Shown: piece after piece, positions 51,046 to 59,347 of the stretch
How positions within the stretch are numbered: the first letter of the stretch is position 1
How the letters are laid out: each line of letters opens with the position of its first letter
Origin: DAIDKA01 sp036489445
GTDB lineage: Bacteria; Pseudomonadota; Gammaproteobacteria; Steroidobacterales; Steroidobacteraceae
Direction of reading: 5' to 3'
NCBI GenBank assembly: GCA_036489445.1
Contig: DASXFV010000087.1
Span: 1 to 64,000 of the forward strand
Length of the DNA: 64,000 nt
Translations under genes and position numbers: made by a program
Notes under the pieces: generated by a model
Seen by the model: only the letters and a program-made list of their open reading frames with translations
What the model was told of the DNA's origin: nothing
Database searches by the model: none

Positions 51046-51986
51046 CGAATGCATTGCAGGATCTGGAACTTGCGCTTCAACAGCGCATCGGCGAAGTGGT
51101 GCTGGGAGTGGGCCCGGCAGTGCGGGCGCTGTGTATCGCGGTAGTCGCGCGCGGCCATGTGCTGGTGCAGGGTGTGCCGGGCCTGGGCAAGACCCTGCTC
51201 AGCAAGTCCCTTGCCGGGGCGCTGGGTGGTAGCTTCAAGCGCGTCCAGGGGACCTCGGATCTGATGCCCACGGACATCACGGGCACACATCTGTTTGATG
51301 CCGCGACCAACGAGTTCGTGTTCCGCGCCGGTCCGCTGTTTGCCGATGTGGTGTTGTTCGATGAGGTTAATCGTGCGGGCCCGCGCACCCAGTCCGCATT
51401 GCTGGAAGCGATGGAGGAGCGGCAGGTGTCGGTCGATCGGGCGCAGTTCGCGTTGCCGCCGGATTTCCTGGTCATTGCCACGCAGAACCCGCGCGAGTTC
51501 GAGGGCACCTATCCACTGCCGGAGTCGCAACTGGACCGCTTCATGCTGCGCCTGGACCTGTCCTATCCCGAGCCGGATGCCGAAACCGAGGTGCTGATGC
51601 GATACACCGGAGTGGCGGCAGAGCCGGCCCAGCCCGTGAGCAGTGCTGTGACACCAGCACTGGTGCACGAGGCGCGCGCTGCGGCCGAGCAGGTGCACAT
51701 CTCCCCGGAGTTATGTGCCTACGTGCTGGCGATCGCGAAGGCCTCACGCGAACACGCACAGTTGTCCCTGGGGCTGTCGACGCGTGGTGCGCTGGCGTTG
51801 CTTCGTGCAGCGCGCATCCTCGCGGGAATCGATGGGGGTGAGTTTGTGACAGCCGATGAGGTGAAGGCGGTGGCGCCGATGGTCATGCCGCATCGCCTGA
51901 TGCTCACAGGTGATGCGCTGCTCGCGGATGTCACCGAAACCGAAGTCGTCGCCCGCATTCTTGCGCAGGTGCCGGCGCCGCGATGA
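51042..51986 (+). CDS. MoxR-family AAA+ ATPase
   Basis: A 314-residue AAA+ ATPase with Walker A GVPGLGKTLLSKSLAG (about 43-58), Walker B VVLFDEVNRAGPRTQSALLE, the family motif FLVIATQNPREFEGTYPLPE and LDRFMLRLDLSYPEPDAETE. MoxR proteins act as chaperones for metal insertion or complex assembly, working with VWA or DUF58 proteins; such a partner is encoded next (four-base overlap). The whole unit is DUF4129-DUF4350-MoxR-DUF58 with facing RDD and SpoIIM genes. Confidence 0.93.
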   Translation: MTNALQDLELALQQRIGEVVLGVGPAVRALCIAVVARGHVLVQGVPGLGKTLLSKSLAGALGGSFKRVQGTSDLMPTDITGTHLFDAATNEFVFRAGPLFADVVLFDEVNRAGPRTQSALLEAMEERQVSVDRAQFALPPDFLVIATQNPREFEGTYPLPESQLDRFMLRLDLSYPEPDAETEVLMRYTGVAAEPAQPVSSAVTPALVHEARAAAEQVHISPELCAYVLAIAKASREHAQLSLGLSTRGALALLRAARILAGIDGGEFVTADEVKAVAPMVMPHRLMLTGDALLADVTETEVVARILAQVPAPR

Positions 51987-53281
51987 ACCTGCGGCAGAAC
52001 GGCCTGGTGCTGATCCTGGCTGCGGCGCTGCTGGGCATTGCAGCGCAGTGGGCCGGCAGTCCTACAGCGGCCAATCTGTGGGCACTACCGCTCGCGTTGC
52101 TGCTGCTGGGACTCGCGTATGAGCGGTGGGTGTGTGCTCGCGCGGCGCTGAGACTCCAGATCCACTCGCCCGCGCCGTGGCATCTGGCGCAGGGCAGCAA
52201 TGTGCGCTGGCAGCTGAAGCATGCCCTGCCGCGCACGCTGACGGTCATGCTGGCGCCGCACCCGCCCGAGGGCATCGATACCGCAACCCAGATCCGCACG
52301 GTGCCGGTGGCCCCGATCGAGGGTGTGTGGCTGGATCTGCCCGCCCTGGCGCGGCGCTTGGGCGACATCCGCTGGGCCGCCCAGCCAATGCGTTTCGCGG
52401 GCCCCTTGGGCCTGGCGTGGTGGTCACTGCGCCTCGCAAGCGATGAGCGCTCCACTGTGGCCCCGGCGATGCTGAATTTGCGGGAAAGTGTCGTCGGGGT
52501 GACATTCGCGGGCGCGCGGATCAGTCATGCCATCGGTCCCGGGTCGCACGTCGAGCAGCTGCGCGACTATCAACCCGGTGATCCGCTGCGGGTCATTGAC
52601 TGGCGCGCGACGGCTCGGCGCCGGCAGCTGGTGAGCCGGGATTTCGCGCAAGATCAGCATCTGGACGTGATGGTGGCGCTGGATGTCGGACGCGCCAGTC
52701 GCATCCAGTGCGGGGAATTGGACCGGCTTGGGCACTACGTGAACGCCGCGGCCCGCCTGGCGCAGCACGTGGTGGCTCAGAATGACCGCATTGGTCTGGT
52801 GCTGTTCGGCGATCAACCGCTCGCTGTGCTGCCCCCCACCCGTGGCCACGCCGGGGTGATGCGCGTGCGGGAACTGCTGTCCCACGTCCGGTCCCAGAAC
52901 ACGGATTCCAATGTCATTCATGCAGCTTCAGTGGTGCTGAAGCAGGTGCGCCAACGCAGTTTGGTGGTGCTGATGACTGATATCGAAGATGCCGCTTCAG
53001 AGGGCCAGCTCGCTGGGGCATTGCGCTTGCTGCAGCCACGGCATCTGCCCTTTGTGGTGGGTTTGAGCCAGCTGGACCCGGGCGTCATTGCCGACCGAGC
53101 GCCCCAGGACTGGCTGGACCCGTGGCTGTCACTCGCGGCAGGCCACACGCTCAGTCAGCGTGAGCGGGCCGTGCGCGCCCTGCGAGCCACAGGGGCGCAG
53201 GTGATGCTGACCGCGCCCGTTGATTTTGAACGTACTCTGTTTGAACAGTACGGCCAGTTCAGGCAGCGGCGGCGGATCTGA
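51983..53281 (+). CDS. DUF58-domain protein (MoxR partner)
   Basis: A 432-residue protein with two N-terminal helices (about 8-24 and 30-48), a soluble region and the DUF58 signature YQPGDPLRVIDWRATARRRQ at about 193-212, then a VWA-like fold (LDVMVALDVGRASRIQ). DUF58 proteins work with MoxR ATPases. It ends 23 bases inside the convergent SpoIIM-like gene. ATG 51983 overlaps the MoxR stop. Confidence 0.9.
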   Translation: MNLRQNGLVLILAAALLGIAAQWAGSPTAANLWALPLALLLLGLAYERWVCARAALRLQIHSPAPWHLAQGSNVRWQLKHALPRTLTVMLAPHPPEGIDTATQIRTVPVAPIEGVWLDLPALARRLGDIRWAAQPMRFAGPLGLAWWSLRLASDERSTVAPAMLNLRESVVGVTFAGARISHAIGPGSHVEQLRDYQPGDPLRVIDWRATARRRQLVSRDFAQDQHLDVMVALDVGRASRIQCGELDRLGHYVNAAARLAQHVVAQNDRIGLVLFGDQPLAVLPPTRGHAGVMRVRELLSHVRSQNTDSNVIHAASVVLKQVRQRSLVVLMTDIEDAASEGQLAGALRLLQPRHLPFVVGLSQLDPGVIADRAPQDWLDPWLSLAAGHTLSQRERAVRALRATGAQVMLTAPVDFERTLFEQYGQFRQRRRI

Positions 53282-54233
53282 ACAATCGCCCGGAGAGTAC
53301 TGCGAACATCAGTGCCAGGTTGGCCAGACCGAGAAATATGCGCACCGGCCAACCGATGGCCGTATCCGGCGAGACGAAGCCTTCGATCAGGCCGCAGATG
53401 ACCAGGAGCGGAATCAGGGCAGCAAACAGCCGCGCGATCTTGGCCGTGCATTGCTGCAGGGAGTCGCGACGGCTGGGGAGTCTGGGACGGATCAGGGATT
53501 CGCCCAGCGCCACACCCGCAGCGCCGCCGAGGCAGATCATCGACAGCTCCACGGTACCGTGCGCGAAGATGAATTTCAGCAGCTCCCCATCCAGACCGTG
53601 TTCGCGTGTGAATGCAAATACACCACCCAGCAGCAGACCGTTGTTGGCGATGATGTAAAACGTGCCCAGGCCGTAGAAAATGCCGGCCACGCAGGCAAAT
53701 AGGGTCACCGCGATATTGTTGGTGAAAATCCGCACCGACAGCAGCGAGGAGGGCGTGATGTTCAAGATGCCATCCGTCCACAGCTCGCCGCGTTCCACGT
53801 GCTGGACCATGTCGGGGCTGGCCACGAGGCCCACGAGTGTTGGCCAGGTGTGAATCAGCCACCAACCCGCTCCGGTACTGAGGGCGAACAGCAACCAGAC
53901 GCCCAGCAGCTGCGGCTTCAGCTCCTGGAATGTCGCGGGAATCTCCACGGCATACAAATGTCGCAGCGACGCCAGTGAATGGCGCGGTTCCCGATTGACG
54001 ATCGCGTGCAGGGAGGCATAGAGCGTCTCCAGGGCAGTAGTGATCGGGTTGCCGGGCAGCGCCTTGCGCGCGCTGGCCACATCCCGGGCCAGACTTCGAT
54101 AACCGTCCAGAGCCTTGAGCGCGTCCTGACGTGAGAGTCGACCACGCCGCCAGGTCAACAGCGAGTCCCCCAGACGGCTCCAGCGCGCGGAGCGCTGCGC
54201 GAGCCAGGAGGGAGCCCGGGCATCAGGCTTCAT
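53259..54233 (-). CDS. SpoIIM-family (DUF95) membrane protein
   Basis: A 324-residue membrane protein with an N-terminal soluble part of about 100 residues and about five helices. The family-like stretch is GIFYGLGTFYIIANNGLLLG, then GVFAFTREHGLDGELLKFIF, AHGTVELSMICLGGAAGVAL. Members of this family often accompany RDD proteins and MoxR-DUF58 clusters outside sporulating bacteria. Its start overlaps the RDD stop by four bases. Confidence 0.88.
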   Translation of the reverse strand: MKPDARAPSWLAQRSARWSRLGDSLLTWRRGRLSRQDALKALDGYRSLARDVASARKALPGNPITTALETLYASLHAIVNREPRHSLASLRHLYAVEIPATFQELKPQLLGVWLLFALSTGAGWWLIHTWPTLVGLVASPDMVQHVERGELWTDGILNITPSSLLSVRIFTNNIAVTLFACVAGIFYGLGTFYIIANNGLLLGGVFAFTREHGLDGELLKFIFAHGTVELSMICLGGAAGVALGESLIRPRLPSRRDSLQQCTAKIARLFAALIPLLVICGLIEGFVSPDTAIGWPVRIFLGLANLALMFAVLSGRLFRSAAAA

Positions 54234-54976
54234 GGGGTCCTGCCGGATAATGCGTCGCGCAGGCGCTGCTGCAGGTTCAGGTCATCCAGTGAATCCACGT
54301 GCACCGGTGCCGGCACCGATCCGGCCGCCGTGGCGATCCGTGCCAGCAGTTCGCGAGTGAGCCGCCGTCGCGTTTCAGGTTGCAGCTCTTTCCAGCGCAG
54401 CAGTACATCATTGCCCAGCGCCAGCGTGCCCGCGTCCAAGAGGGGGTTAAGGGACAGCGACCCCAACTGCGACAACGCCTTGGCTTCCGGGTCGCCGTCA
54501 TGGACCAGCAAAGTGCCGGCCGCGAGATCCCCCAACCGTACACGTTGGGTGCTGAAGATGGTGGTGCAGAGTCCAACACCGTATAAAACCGGCAGGCAGT
54601 CGATGAGCCGAAATGCATTGCGGATCAGCAGCGCCAGGGTTGACGGCGTGCCGCCCTGCCGATTGACGATGCGTACACCTGCCATGCGCTTCCCCGGGGT
54701 TCGTCCTCGCATCACCAGTTCCAGCAGCGGCTGGTAGAGAAAGTAGATCGCCAGAGCCGGCAACACCGTAATGAATGCGAACGATGCCGGTGACTTGGGC
54801 TTCAGGGCGGCAATCCTGGCCAGCGTATAGCTGGCCCCAGCGAACCAGGTGACGGCCAGCAGCAGTCGGATATGCCAATCGATGACGAATGCGTACGCGC
54901 GACTGCCGGGGCCCGCGATGGCCAGTTCCACATCCACTCCGGTGGGACTGGTAATGACCAGTGAGTCGGTGCTCAT
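54230..54976 (-). CDS. RDD-family membrane protein
   Basis: A 248-residue protein with an N-terminal soluble segment and three to four helices. Family motifs: YAFVIDWHIRLLLAVTWFAG (R-D-D type start), RTPGKRMAGVRIVNRQGG and LIRNAFRLIDCLPVLYGVGL. The rest is a soluble C-terminal region with a conserved-looking LTRELLARIATAAG. RDD proteins are membrane proteins of uncertain role. It heads a two-gene unit with SpoIIM. Confidence 0.88.
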   Translation of the reverse strand: MSTDSLVITSPTGVDVELAIAGPGSRAYAFVIDWHIRLLLAVTWFAGASYTLARIAALKPKSPASFAFITVLPALAIYFLYQPLLELVMRGRTPGKRMAGVRIVNRQGGTPSTLALLIRNAFRLIDCLPVLYGVGLCTTIFSTQRVRLGDLAAGTLLVHDGDPEAKALSQLGSLSLNPLLDAGTLALGNDVLLRWKELQPETRRRLTRELLARIATAAGSVPAPVHVDSLDDLNLQQRLRDALSGRTP

Positions 54977-55013
54977 GGGCTCAAGCGCGGAGCAACGAGC
55001 CTAGGGGCGATGA

Positions 55014-55550
55014 TTACGGCAGGAACTCGGCGCCGGGCGGTTTGCCATCGATCCACATCGGGGAAGGATCCCAGTGTTCGGCGATCATGCCTTTGTCATT
55101 GAGCCGGAACATGTCAAACCAGGTCGTGGAGTAGATGTGGTTCGGATCTTTGGTGTCGCGCATCTTGCGCACCGTGCTGACGGTGACATACGGGCCGTCA
55201 GCGACAATGTTGATGACATGCATCTTCATCCGCGGCTGGATGGGGAGCGGCGGGCCCACCTTGGTGAACAATGCGACGAACGCCGCACGCCCGGAGGTCA
55301 CATTGGGGTTGTGCTGGATATAGCCCTCATCCATGTACTTGGGCGCCTGGTCCAGGTGCCGCCCCTCGTACACGATGCGCCAGAAGTCGAACACGAATTT
55401 CTTGTTGCGCGCCAGGTGCGGATTGGCGTCCTTGAGCATCGCGAGCTGATCAGGATTTTCGGTGGGCGCCACCTGTGCCTGCAGCGAGCTCGAGGGGGCA
55501 GTCGCCAGCGCGGCCAGCAGTACTGTGGGCAGGATGCGTGAGAGTTTCAC
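55014..55550 (-). CDS. Secreted SnoaL/NTF2-like protein
   Basis: A 178-residue protein with a signal peptide (about 1-25, ending SLQAQ). The mature part has the SnoaL-like NTF2 fold: VFDFWRIVYEGRHLDQAPKY, MDEGYIQHNPNVTSGRAAFV, then VTVSTVRKM, TTWFDMFRLNDKGMIAEHWD. SnoaL-type proteins are small cyclases or isomerases, and many secreted ones are uncharacterised. The closing D-x-S-P (WDPSPMW) is typical. It lies after the RDD gene by about 37 bases, in the same direction, but looks like an independent gene. Confidence 0.82.
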   Translation of the reverse strand: MKLSRILPTVLLAALATAPSSSLQAQVAPTENPDQLAMLKDANPHLARNKKFVFDFWRIVYEGRHLDQAPKYMDEGYIQHNPNVTSGRAAFVALFTKVGPPLPIQPRMKMHVINIVADGPYVTVSTVRKMRDTKDPNHIYSTTWFDMFRLNDKGMIAEHWDPSPMWIDGKPPGAEFLP

Positions 55551-55607
55551 TTGTCTTAACTCCAGCCAGATTACGGGTGCTGGCCGGGGATTCTACCGGT
55601 TGACGGG

Positions 55608-56354
55608 TCAATCCAGTACTGTGCGTAAGCGCTGATAGCCACTGCGGGACATGGGCAGATGGCTGCCATCCCTCAAGAACACCTGCCAGCTGTCCTTGGC
55701 ATAGGGCTCGATGCGCGCGATCCGCTCCACATTCAGCAGGTAACAGCGGTGGATACGCACGAACTGGGTGGGATCCAGCTGCGATTCCAGCTGCGTGAGC
55801 GTCTGCTGCTTGCGATACCGCTTGCCGCCCGCGACCATGACCAGGTAATCGTCCTGGGCCTCGATAAAATCCAGGGTATGAGTGCCCACGACATGCACGT
55901 GGGCGCCTTCGCGGATGACGACCCGTTCCAGCCATTGACCGGGAGGCCGGGCGGCAATGGCCACTTGGTTACTGACCGCAACCTGGTGCGGGCTGGGGTT
56001 TCGCAGCCGCTCGCGAGCTCGTTCCAGTGCCTGCTGCAGGCGCGCCGGTTCCACCGGCTTCAGCAGGTAGTCCACCGCATGGACCTGGAAGGCCCGCACG
56101 GCGAACTCATCATGTGCAGTCACGAAAATCACGGCTGGTGCGCGCGCTGCCAGCAGTTCCATGACCTCAAAGCCCGACAGTTTGGGCATCTGCACGTCGA
56201 GCAGCATCAGGTCGCAGGGCCGGTCCTCGGCCATTTTGACGGCATCGAAGCCGTTGGCCGCCTCGCCCACTACTTCCACATCGTCCACGGCGGACAGCTG
56301 CTCGATGAGATACGCGCGCGCAAGGACTTCATCGTCCACGATCAGGATACGCAT
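55608..56354 (-). CDS. LytTR-type response regulator
   Basis: A 248-residue regulator with a receiver (about 1-120; VDDEVLAR, phospho-acceptor Asp53 in LMLLDVQMPK, FVTAHDE, LLKPVEP) and a LytTR DNA-binding domain (about 145-248; RYRKQQTLTQLESQLDPTQF, VRIHRCYLLNVERIARIEPY). LytTR proteins bind asymmetric direct repeats. Its start overlaps the kinase stop by 13 bases. It is the last gene of a three-gene unit with the LiaF-like and LytS-type kinase genes. Confidence 0.93.
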   Translation of the reverse strand: MRILIVDDEVLARAYLIEQLSAVDDVEVVGEAANGFDAVKMAEDRPCDLMLLDVQMPKLSGFEVMELLAARAPAVIFVTAHDEFAVRAFQVHAVDYLLKPVEPARLQQALERARERLRNPSPHQVAVSNQVAIAARPPGQWLERVVIREGAHVHVVGTHTLDFIEAQDDYLVMVAGGKRYRKQQTLTQLESQLDPTQFVRIHRCYLLNVERIARIEPYAKDSWQVFLRDGSHLPMSRSGYQRLRTVLD

Positions 56355-57412
56355 GCGCTCTTCACAGGTGAGGCGGGCAGAGCGAGCAAGACCCGGAACG
56401 TCGCCGGGCCACTGTCCACATCCATGCGGGCGCGGGAGCCATACATGGACTCCACCCGACCACGGACATTGGCCAGTCCCAGCCCGGTACTGCGCGACGT
56501 GGGGCGTTGCGGATCACAGGTGTTCTCCACCGTGATGTCCAGGACATTGCCGCGCACTTTCGCGCTGACCTTGATCTCGCCACCCTCCACCAAGTGCGCG
56601 ACCCCATGGTGTACGGCATTTTCCACCAATGGCTGCAGCAACAGGGCCGGCACACTCATATCCAGCGCTTCCTTGGTCACATCTACAACGCGCCGCAGAC
56701 GTTCACCAAAACGGACCTCCTCGATGGCCAGAAAGGTCTCGACCAAGGTCAGCTCATCGGACAGTGCGATGGTCTTCTGGGCGCTGAACTTGAGGCTCTT
56801 GCGGAAGAACTCCGCCATCAGCAGGCACATGCGCCGCGCGGCTGTGGCATCGGATCCAATCAGTGCCGCCACCGAGTTCAGGCTGTTGAACAGGAAATGC
56901 GGATCCAGTTGGCGCCGCAGGAAGCTCATTTCCGCCTCACGCGCCAGCGCCCGCAGTTCCAGTGCCCGATGTTCCGCTTCCCGCGATCGCTCGAACGCTG
57001 CCGCCGTGTAGAGACCCAGGATCGCGGCCAGGACTCCGACACAGCCGGCGAAGACCAGCAGCGGTATCAAAGTCCCGACATCGGCCCTGCCGGCAAACCC
57101 AGCCGATCCGAGCACCCGAGCCCAACCCATTGCGACCGCCAGCCATATGGACAGCAACACAAAGCTGGTTCCCAGCCAGGTCCCCACCAGGCGCCAGGTG
57201 GGCACGTCCTGCGCTGCCATACCTCGCACCAGGTACCAGCAGGGCAGGCACTGCAGACCCATCAGTACCGCCAGCGGCAATGTGAACCATTCCGCCCACT
57301 GCAATGACGCCGCCCCGGTCACCGCGATGATTTCTGCCAGCAGGGCGCCGAAGCTCACCCATAAGAGCAGGTAACCCAGCAGGCGCCCGCGGTGGCTCAG
57401 AATGGGGTGCAT
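56342..57412 (-). CDS. LytS/YehU-type sensor histidine kinase
   Basis: A 356-residue membrane kinase with four helices in the first 140 residues, a short linker, a His_kinase domain with His in LRRQLDPHFLFNSLNSVAAL (near 175) and an HATPase (LLLQPLVENAVHHGVAHLVE, GLGLANVRGRVESMYG). The short size without PAS or GAF fits the LytS/YehU group that pairs with LytTR regulators. Its stop overlaps the regulator start, and its start overlaps the LiaF-like stop by one base. Confidence 0.92.
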   Translation of the reverse strand: MHPILSHRGRLLGYLLLWVSFGALLAEIIAVTGAASLQWAEWFTLPLAVLMGLQCLPCWYLVRGMAAQDVPTWRLVGTWLGTSFVLLSIWLAVAMGWARVLGSAGFAGRADVGTLIPLLVFAGCVGVLAAILGLYTAAAFERSREAEHRALELRALAREAEMSFLRRQLDPHFLFNSLNSVAALIGSDATAARRMCLLMAEFFRKSLKFSAQKTIALSDELTLVETFLAIEEVRFGERLRRVVDVTKEALDMSVPALLLQPLVENAVHHGVAHLVEGGEIKVSAKVRGNVLDITVENTCDPQRPTSRSTGLGLANVRGRVESMYGSRARMDVDSGPATFRVLLALPASPVKSACVS

Positions 57413-58119
57413 CAGTCCTTGATCTCAACGCCACCCATGAGGGCCATACCCTGGATGATCAGGTGCTTGGTCGCAGGCAGCGTCGCAGGACGGCGCTTGT
57501 CCGAGCAACCTGCCATCAACGTGGCGACTCGTACAGTCACGTCCCAATCGCGTGGCACGAAGATCTCGGTGCCTCCCATCATGGCAAACAGGTCAATGAC
57601 CGCCGTGTCGCCCGCCATCGGGGCGTTGGAAAGATCGAGCTTCACGCCACCCAGCACCGCTGTGATGTCCGCTCCCTCAAAGGGCACGGTGGGGTGCAGT
57701 TCGGTGCCAGAGAACAGTGCAAACGCACGGATGTATGCATCGCCGGCGCCGAGTGGCACCGGGCGGTGAAAGGCGCGCCAGATCACTGAGCCGCCGGCGA
57801 GCACCAGTATCATCGGTCCGATCACGGCCCAGAAGTGGATCCGGATCCATTGCTGCTGGGTAGCGAAACCCCAGGCGCCCACGAACATGAGGATCAACCC
57901 CATCAGCACCTGGTCGTGTCTGCGGCGCATCAGCACTCCGACGCCCAACACAAACAGCACGACGGGACCGCAGTTGAGAAATATATAGCGCGCATCGAGC
58001 ACTCCCAGGTTGCCGCCCAGCCATACGGCACCTGCTGCAATGAGCAGCAGGCCAAGGACCGAGACCCCGATGGCATGGGAGCGGGCTTCTTCGGGAGTAG
58101 CGGGTTGGGGGGGATACAT
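57412..58119 (-). CDS. LiaF-like membrane protein (DUF5668 / LiaI-LiaF-like TM region)
   Basis: A 235-residue protein with four N-terminal helices (VSVLGLLLIAAGAVWLGGNL; YIFLNCGPVVLFVLGVGVLM; VLMGLILMFVGAWGFATQ; WAVIGPMILVLAGGSVIW). The C-terminal LiaF-like beta-helix domain follows (ALFSGTELHPTVPFEGADIT; LGGVKLDLSNA; MMGGTEIFVPRDWDVTVR). LiaF proteins restrain a partner sensor kinase; here the kinase is of LytS type. It is the first gene of the unit, and overlaps by one base with the kinase. The unit likely senses envelope stress. Confidence 0.88.
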   Translation of the reverse strand: MYPPQPATPEEARSHAIGVSVLGLLLIAAGAVWLGGNLGVLDARYIFLNCGPVVLFVLGVGVLMRRRHDQVLMGLILMFVGAWGFATQQQWIRIHFWAVIGPMILVLAGGSVIWRAFHRPVPLGAGDAYIRAFALFSGTELHPTVPFEGADITAVLGGVKLDLSNAPMAGDTAVIDLFAMMGGTEIFVPRDWDVTVRVATLMAGCSDKRRPATLPATKHLIIQGMALMGGVEIKD

Positions 58120-58428
58120 AGGGACCTCCGGTTCAGTTGCTGGCGACCTTACGCGCCTGTTTCCGGTGTGTTCTACAGCCAGCCGGCCAATTGCGGTCCG
58201 GCACCGGCGAACGCGGCATTCGGACTAACCAGGGGCCAATTTCCAGTAGCCGAGAGACCAAGGACTTGTGATAGCATCCCGCCCCCGCAGCGGCAGGTGC
58301 CGCTGGCCCAAGGCGCGTCCGCCAGGCCCAATCCAAAGGGCCCAATGACACGCAATCCCCACGTAACATATTGATTACATTGGGAGCTTGAGGTCCAGGC
58401 CGACCGCGGCCGCGGTGACCTGCATTAC
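58120..58428. other. Intergenic region before tRNA-Arg, with a hairpin
   Basis: A region of 309 bases without a gene between the divergent LiaF-like operon and tRNA-Arg. It presumably holds both promoters. A perfect eight-base-arm inverted repeat, CAGCGGCA-GG-TGCCGCTG, lies at 58288-58305. No T-tract follows it. A TTGATT-like -35 at about 58369 lies 60 bases ahead of the tRNA. Confidence 0.45.
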
Positions 58429-58505
58429 GCGCCTGTAGCTCAGTTGGATAGAGTACTTGGCTACGAACCAAGGGGTCGGGAGTTCGAATCTCTCCAGGCG
58501 CGCCA
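58429..58505 (+). tRNA. tRNA-Arg (anticodon ACG)
   Basis: The 77-base cloverleaf is complete, with encoded CCA. The acceptor stem GCGCCTG pairs with CAGGCGC, G is the discriminator base, the D arm is TAGCTCAGTTGGATAGAG, and the anticodon stem CTTGG/CCAAG closes a loop CTACGAA with anticodon ACG (decodes CGU, CGC and CGA after deamination). The T arm GTTCGAATC is present. Toxin-antitoxin genes follow directly, and tRNA 3' ends often serve as integration sites, but no second copy of the tRNA end was found in the window. Confidence 0.97.
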
Positions 58506-58549
58506 ACTTATTTATTTTTATAGAATTATTTATAGTCCGAATAGTCTGC

Positions 58550-58573
58550 TATAGTCTGACCAGTCAGACTATA
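58550..58573 (+). promoter_or_regulatory. Palindromic operator of the VapBC-type module
   Basis: TATAGTCTGAC-CA-GTCAGACTATA is a perfect inverted repeat with eleven-base arms, ending 11 bases before the antitoxin start. Half-site-like copies (TATAGTCCGA at about 58531 and ATAGTCTGC at about 58541) lie just upstream. This is the usual arrangement for autoregulation by an antitoxin-toxin complex. Confidence 0.65.
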
Positions 58574-58584
58574 TGGAGACGTAC

Positions 58585-58830
58585 ATGTCCAGCTGGCAGC
58601 TTCAGGACGCCAAGGCGCGTCTGAGCGAAGTGGTCAAGAAAGCCGGCCAAGAGGGCCCTCAGCACATCACATTGCACGGAGAGCCGGCGGCAGTGGTGCT
58701 GTCGGAGGCCGAGTACCGGCGCTTGCGCAAGCGACCGCGTTTTATCGACTTCGTGCAAAGCTCTCCCTTGAAAGGCGTCGAACTCGACTTGACGCGGGAT
58801 CGTAGCTCTCCGCGCGAGATTCCCGTGTGA
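58585..58830 (+). CDS. Phd/YefM-type antitoxin of a VapBC-like module
   Basis: An 81-residue antitoxin with the Phd/YefM N-terminal DNA-binding domain (SWQLQDAKARLSEVVKKAGQ, then PQHITLHGEPAAVVLSEAEY) and a short C-terminal toxin-binding tail (SSPLKGVELDLTRDRSSPRE). ATG 58585, with GGAG six bases ahead, is preferred to ATG 58573, which sits within the operator. It neutralises the PIN toxin encoded next and probably represses the operon through the palindrome at 58550. Its stop overlaps the toxin start by four bases. Confidence 0.9.
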   Translation: MSSWQLQDAKARLSEVVKKAGQEGPQHITLHGEPAAVVLSEAEYRRLRKRPRFIDFVQSSPLKGVELDLTRDRSSPREIPV

Positions 58831-59246
58831 GCTATCTCATCGATACTAACGTCATTTCCGAGCTGACGCGGCCCGAGCCTGCTCCCTTGGTGACGGCGTG
58901 GTTCGAAGAAGTCGCCGACGAAGCGCTGCACCTGAGCGTGCTCACCCTCGGCGAGCTGCGCCGCGGGGTCGAGAAGCTGCCTGTGAGCAAGCGCAAGGAG
59001 AAACTGCGCTACTGGCTAGAGCAAGAATTGCCCGAATGGTTCGGAGGTCGGTTGCTGCCCATCGATGCCGCCGTGGCCGATGCGTGGGGGCGTCTGCAAG
59101 TCAGCGCTGAACGCACACTCCCCGCGATCGATAGTCTGCTGGCGGCGACCGCTCTTCATCATCACCTGCGACTGGTGACTCGCAATACGGCGGACTTCGA
59201 GATCAAGGGTCTGGAAACCGTCAATCCGTGGGCTAGCGGCGGCTAG
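58827..59246 (+). CDS. PIN-domain toxin (VapC/FitB-type)
   Basis: A 139-residue PIN-domain RNase. Acidic active-site residues appear in YLIDTNVISELT (Asp6-7 region), LGELRRG, PAIDSLLAATALHH and TRNTADFE, the usual four positions. The family cleaves tRNA, rRNA or mRNA. GTG 58827 overlaps the antitoxin stop. All catalytic residues look intact. FitB-like features include the conserved SELTRP near the start. Confidence 0.9.
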   Translation: MSYLIDTNVISELTRPEPAPLVTAWFEEVADEALHLSVLTLGELRRGVEKLPVSKRKEKLRYWLEQELPEWFGGRLLPIDAAVADAWGRLQVSAERTLPAIDSLLAATALHHHLRLVTRNTADFEIKGLETVNPWASGG

Positions 59247-59347
59247 CAGGAACTGTCTCGTCATCCAGCGCAGTTGCGACGGTTGGAGCGCGACCGACTC
59301 CCCAGTGGGATGATATGAATGTGACTCCGTAGAATTGCTGATGTTTG

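Noticed and set aside
58429..58505. tRNA-Arg as a proven island attachment site
   Set aside because: No second copy of the tRNA 3' end and no integrase nearby on that side; only the accessory gene content suggests it.
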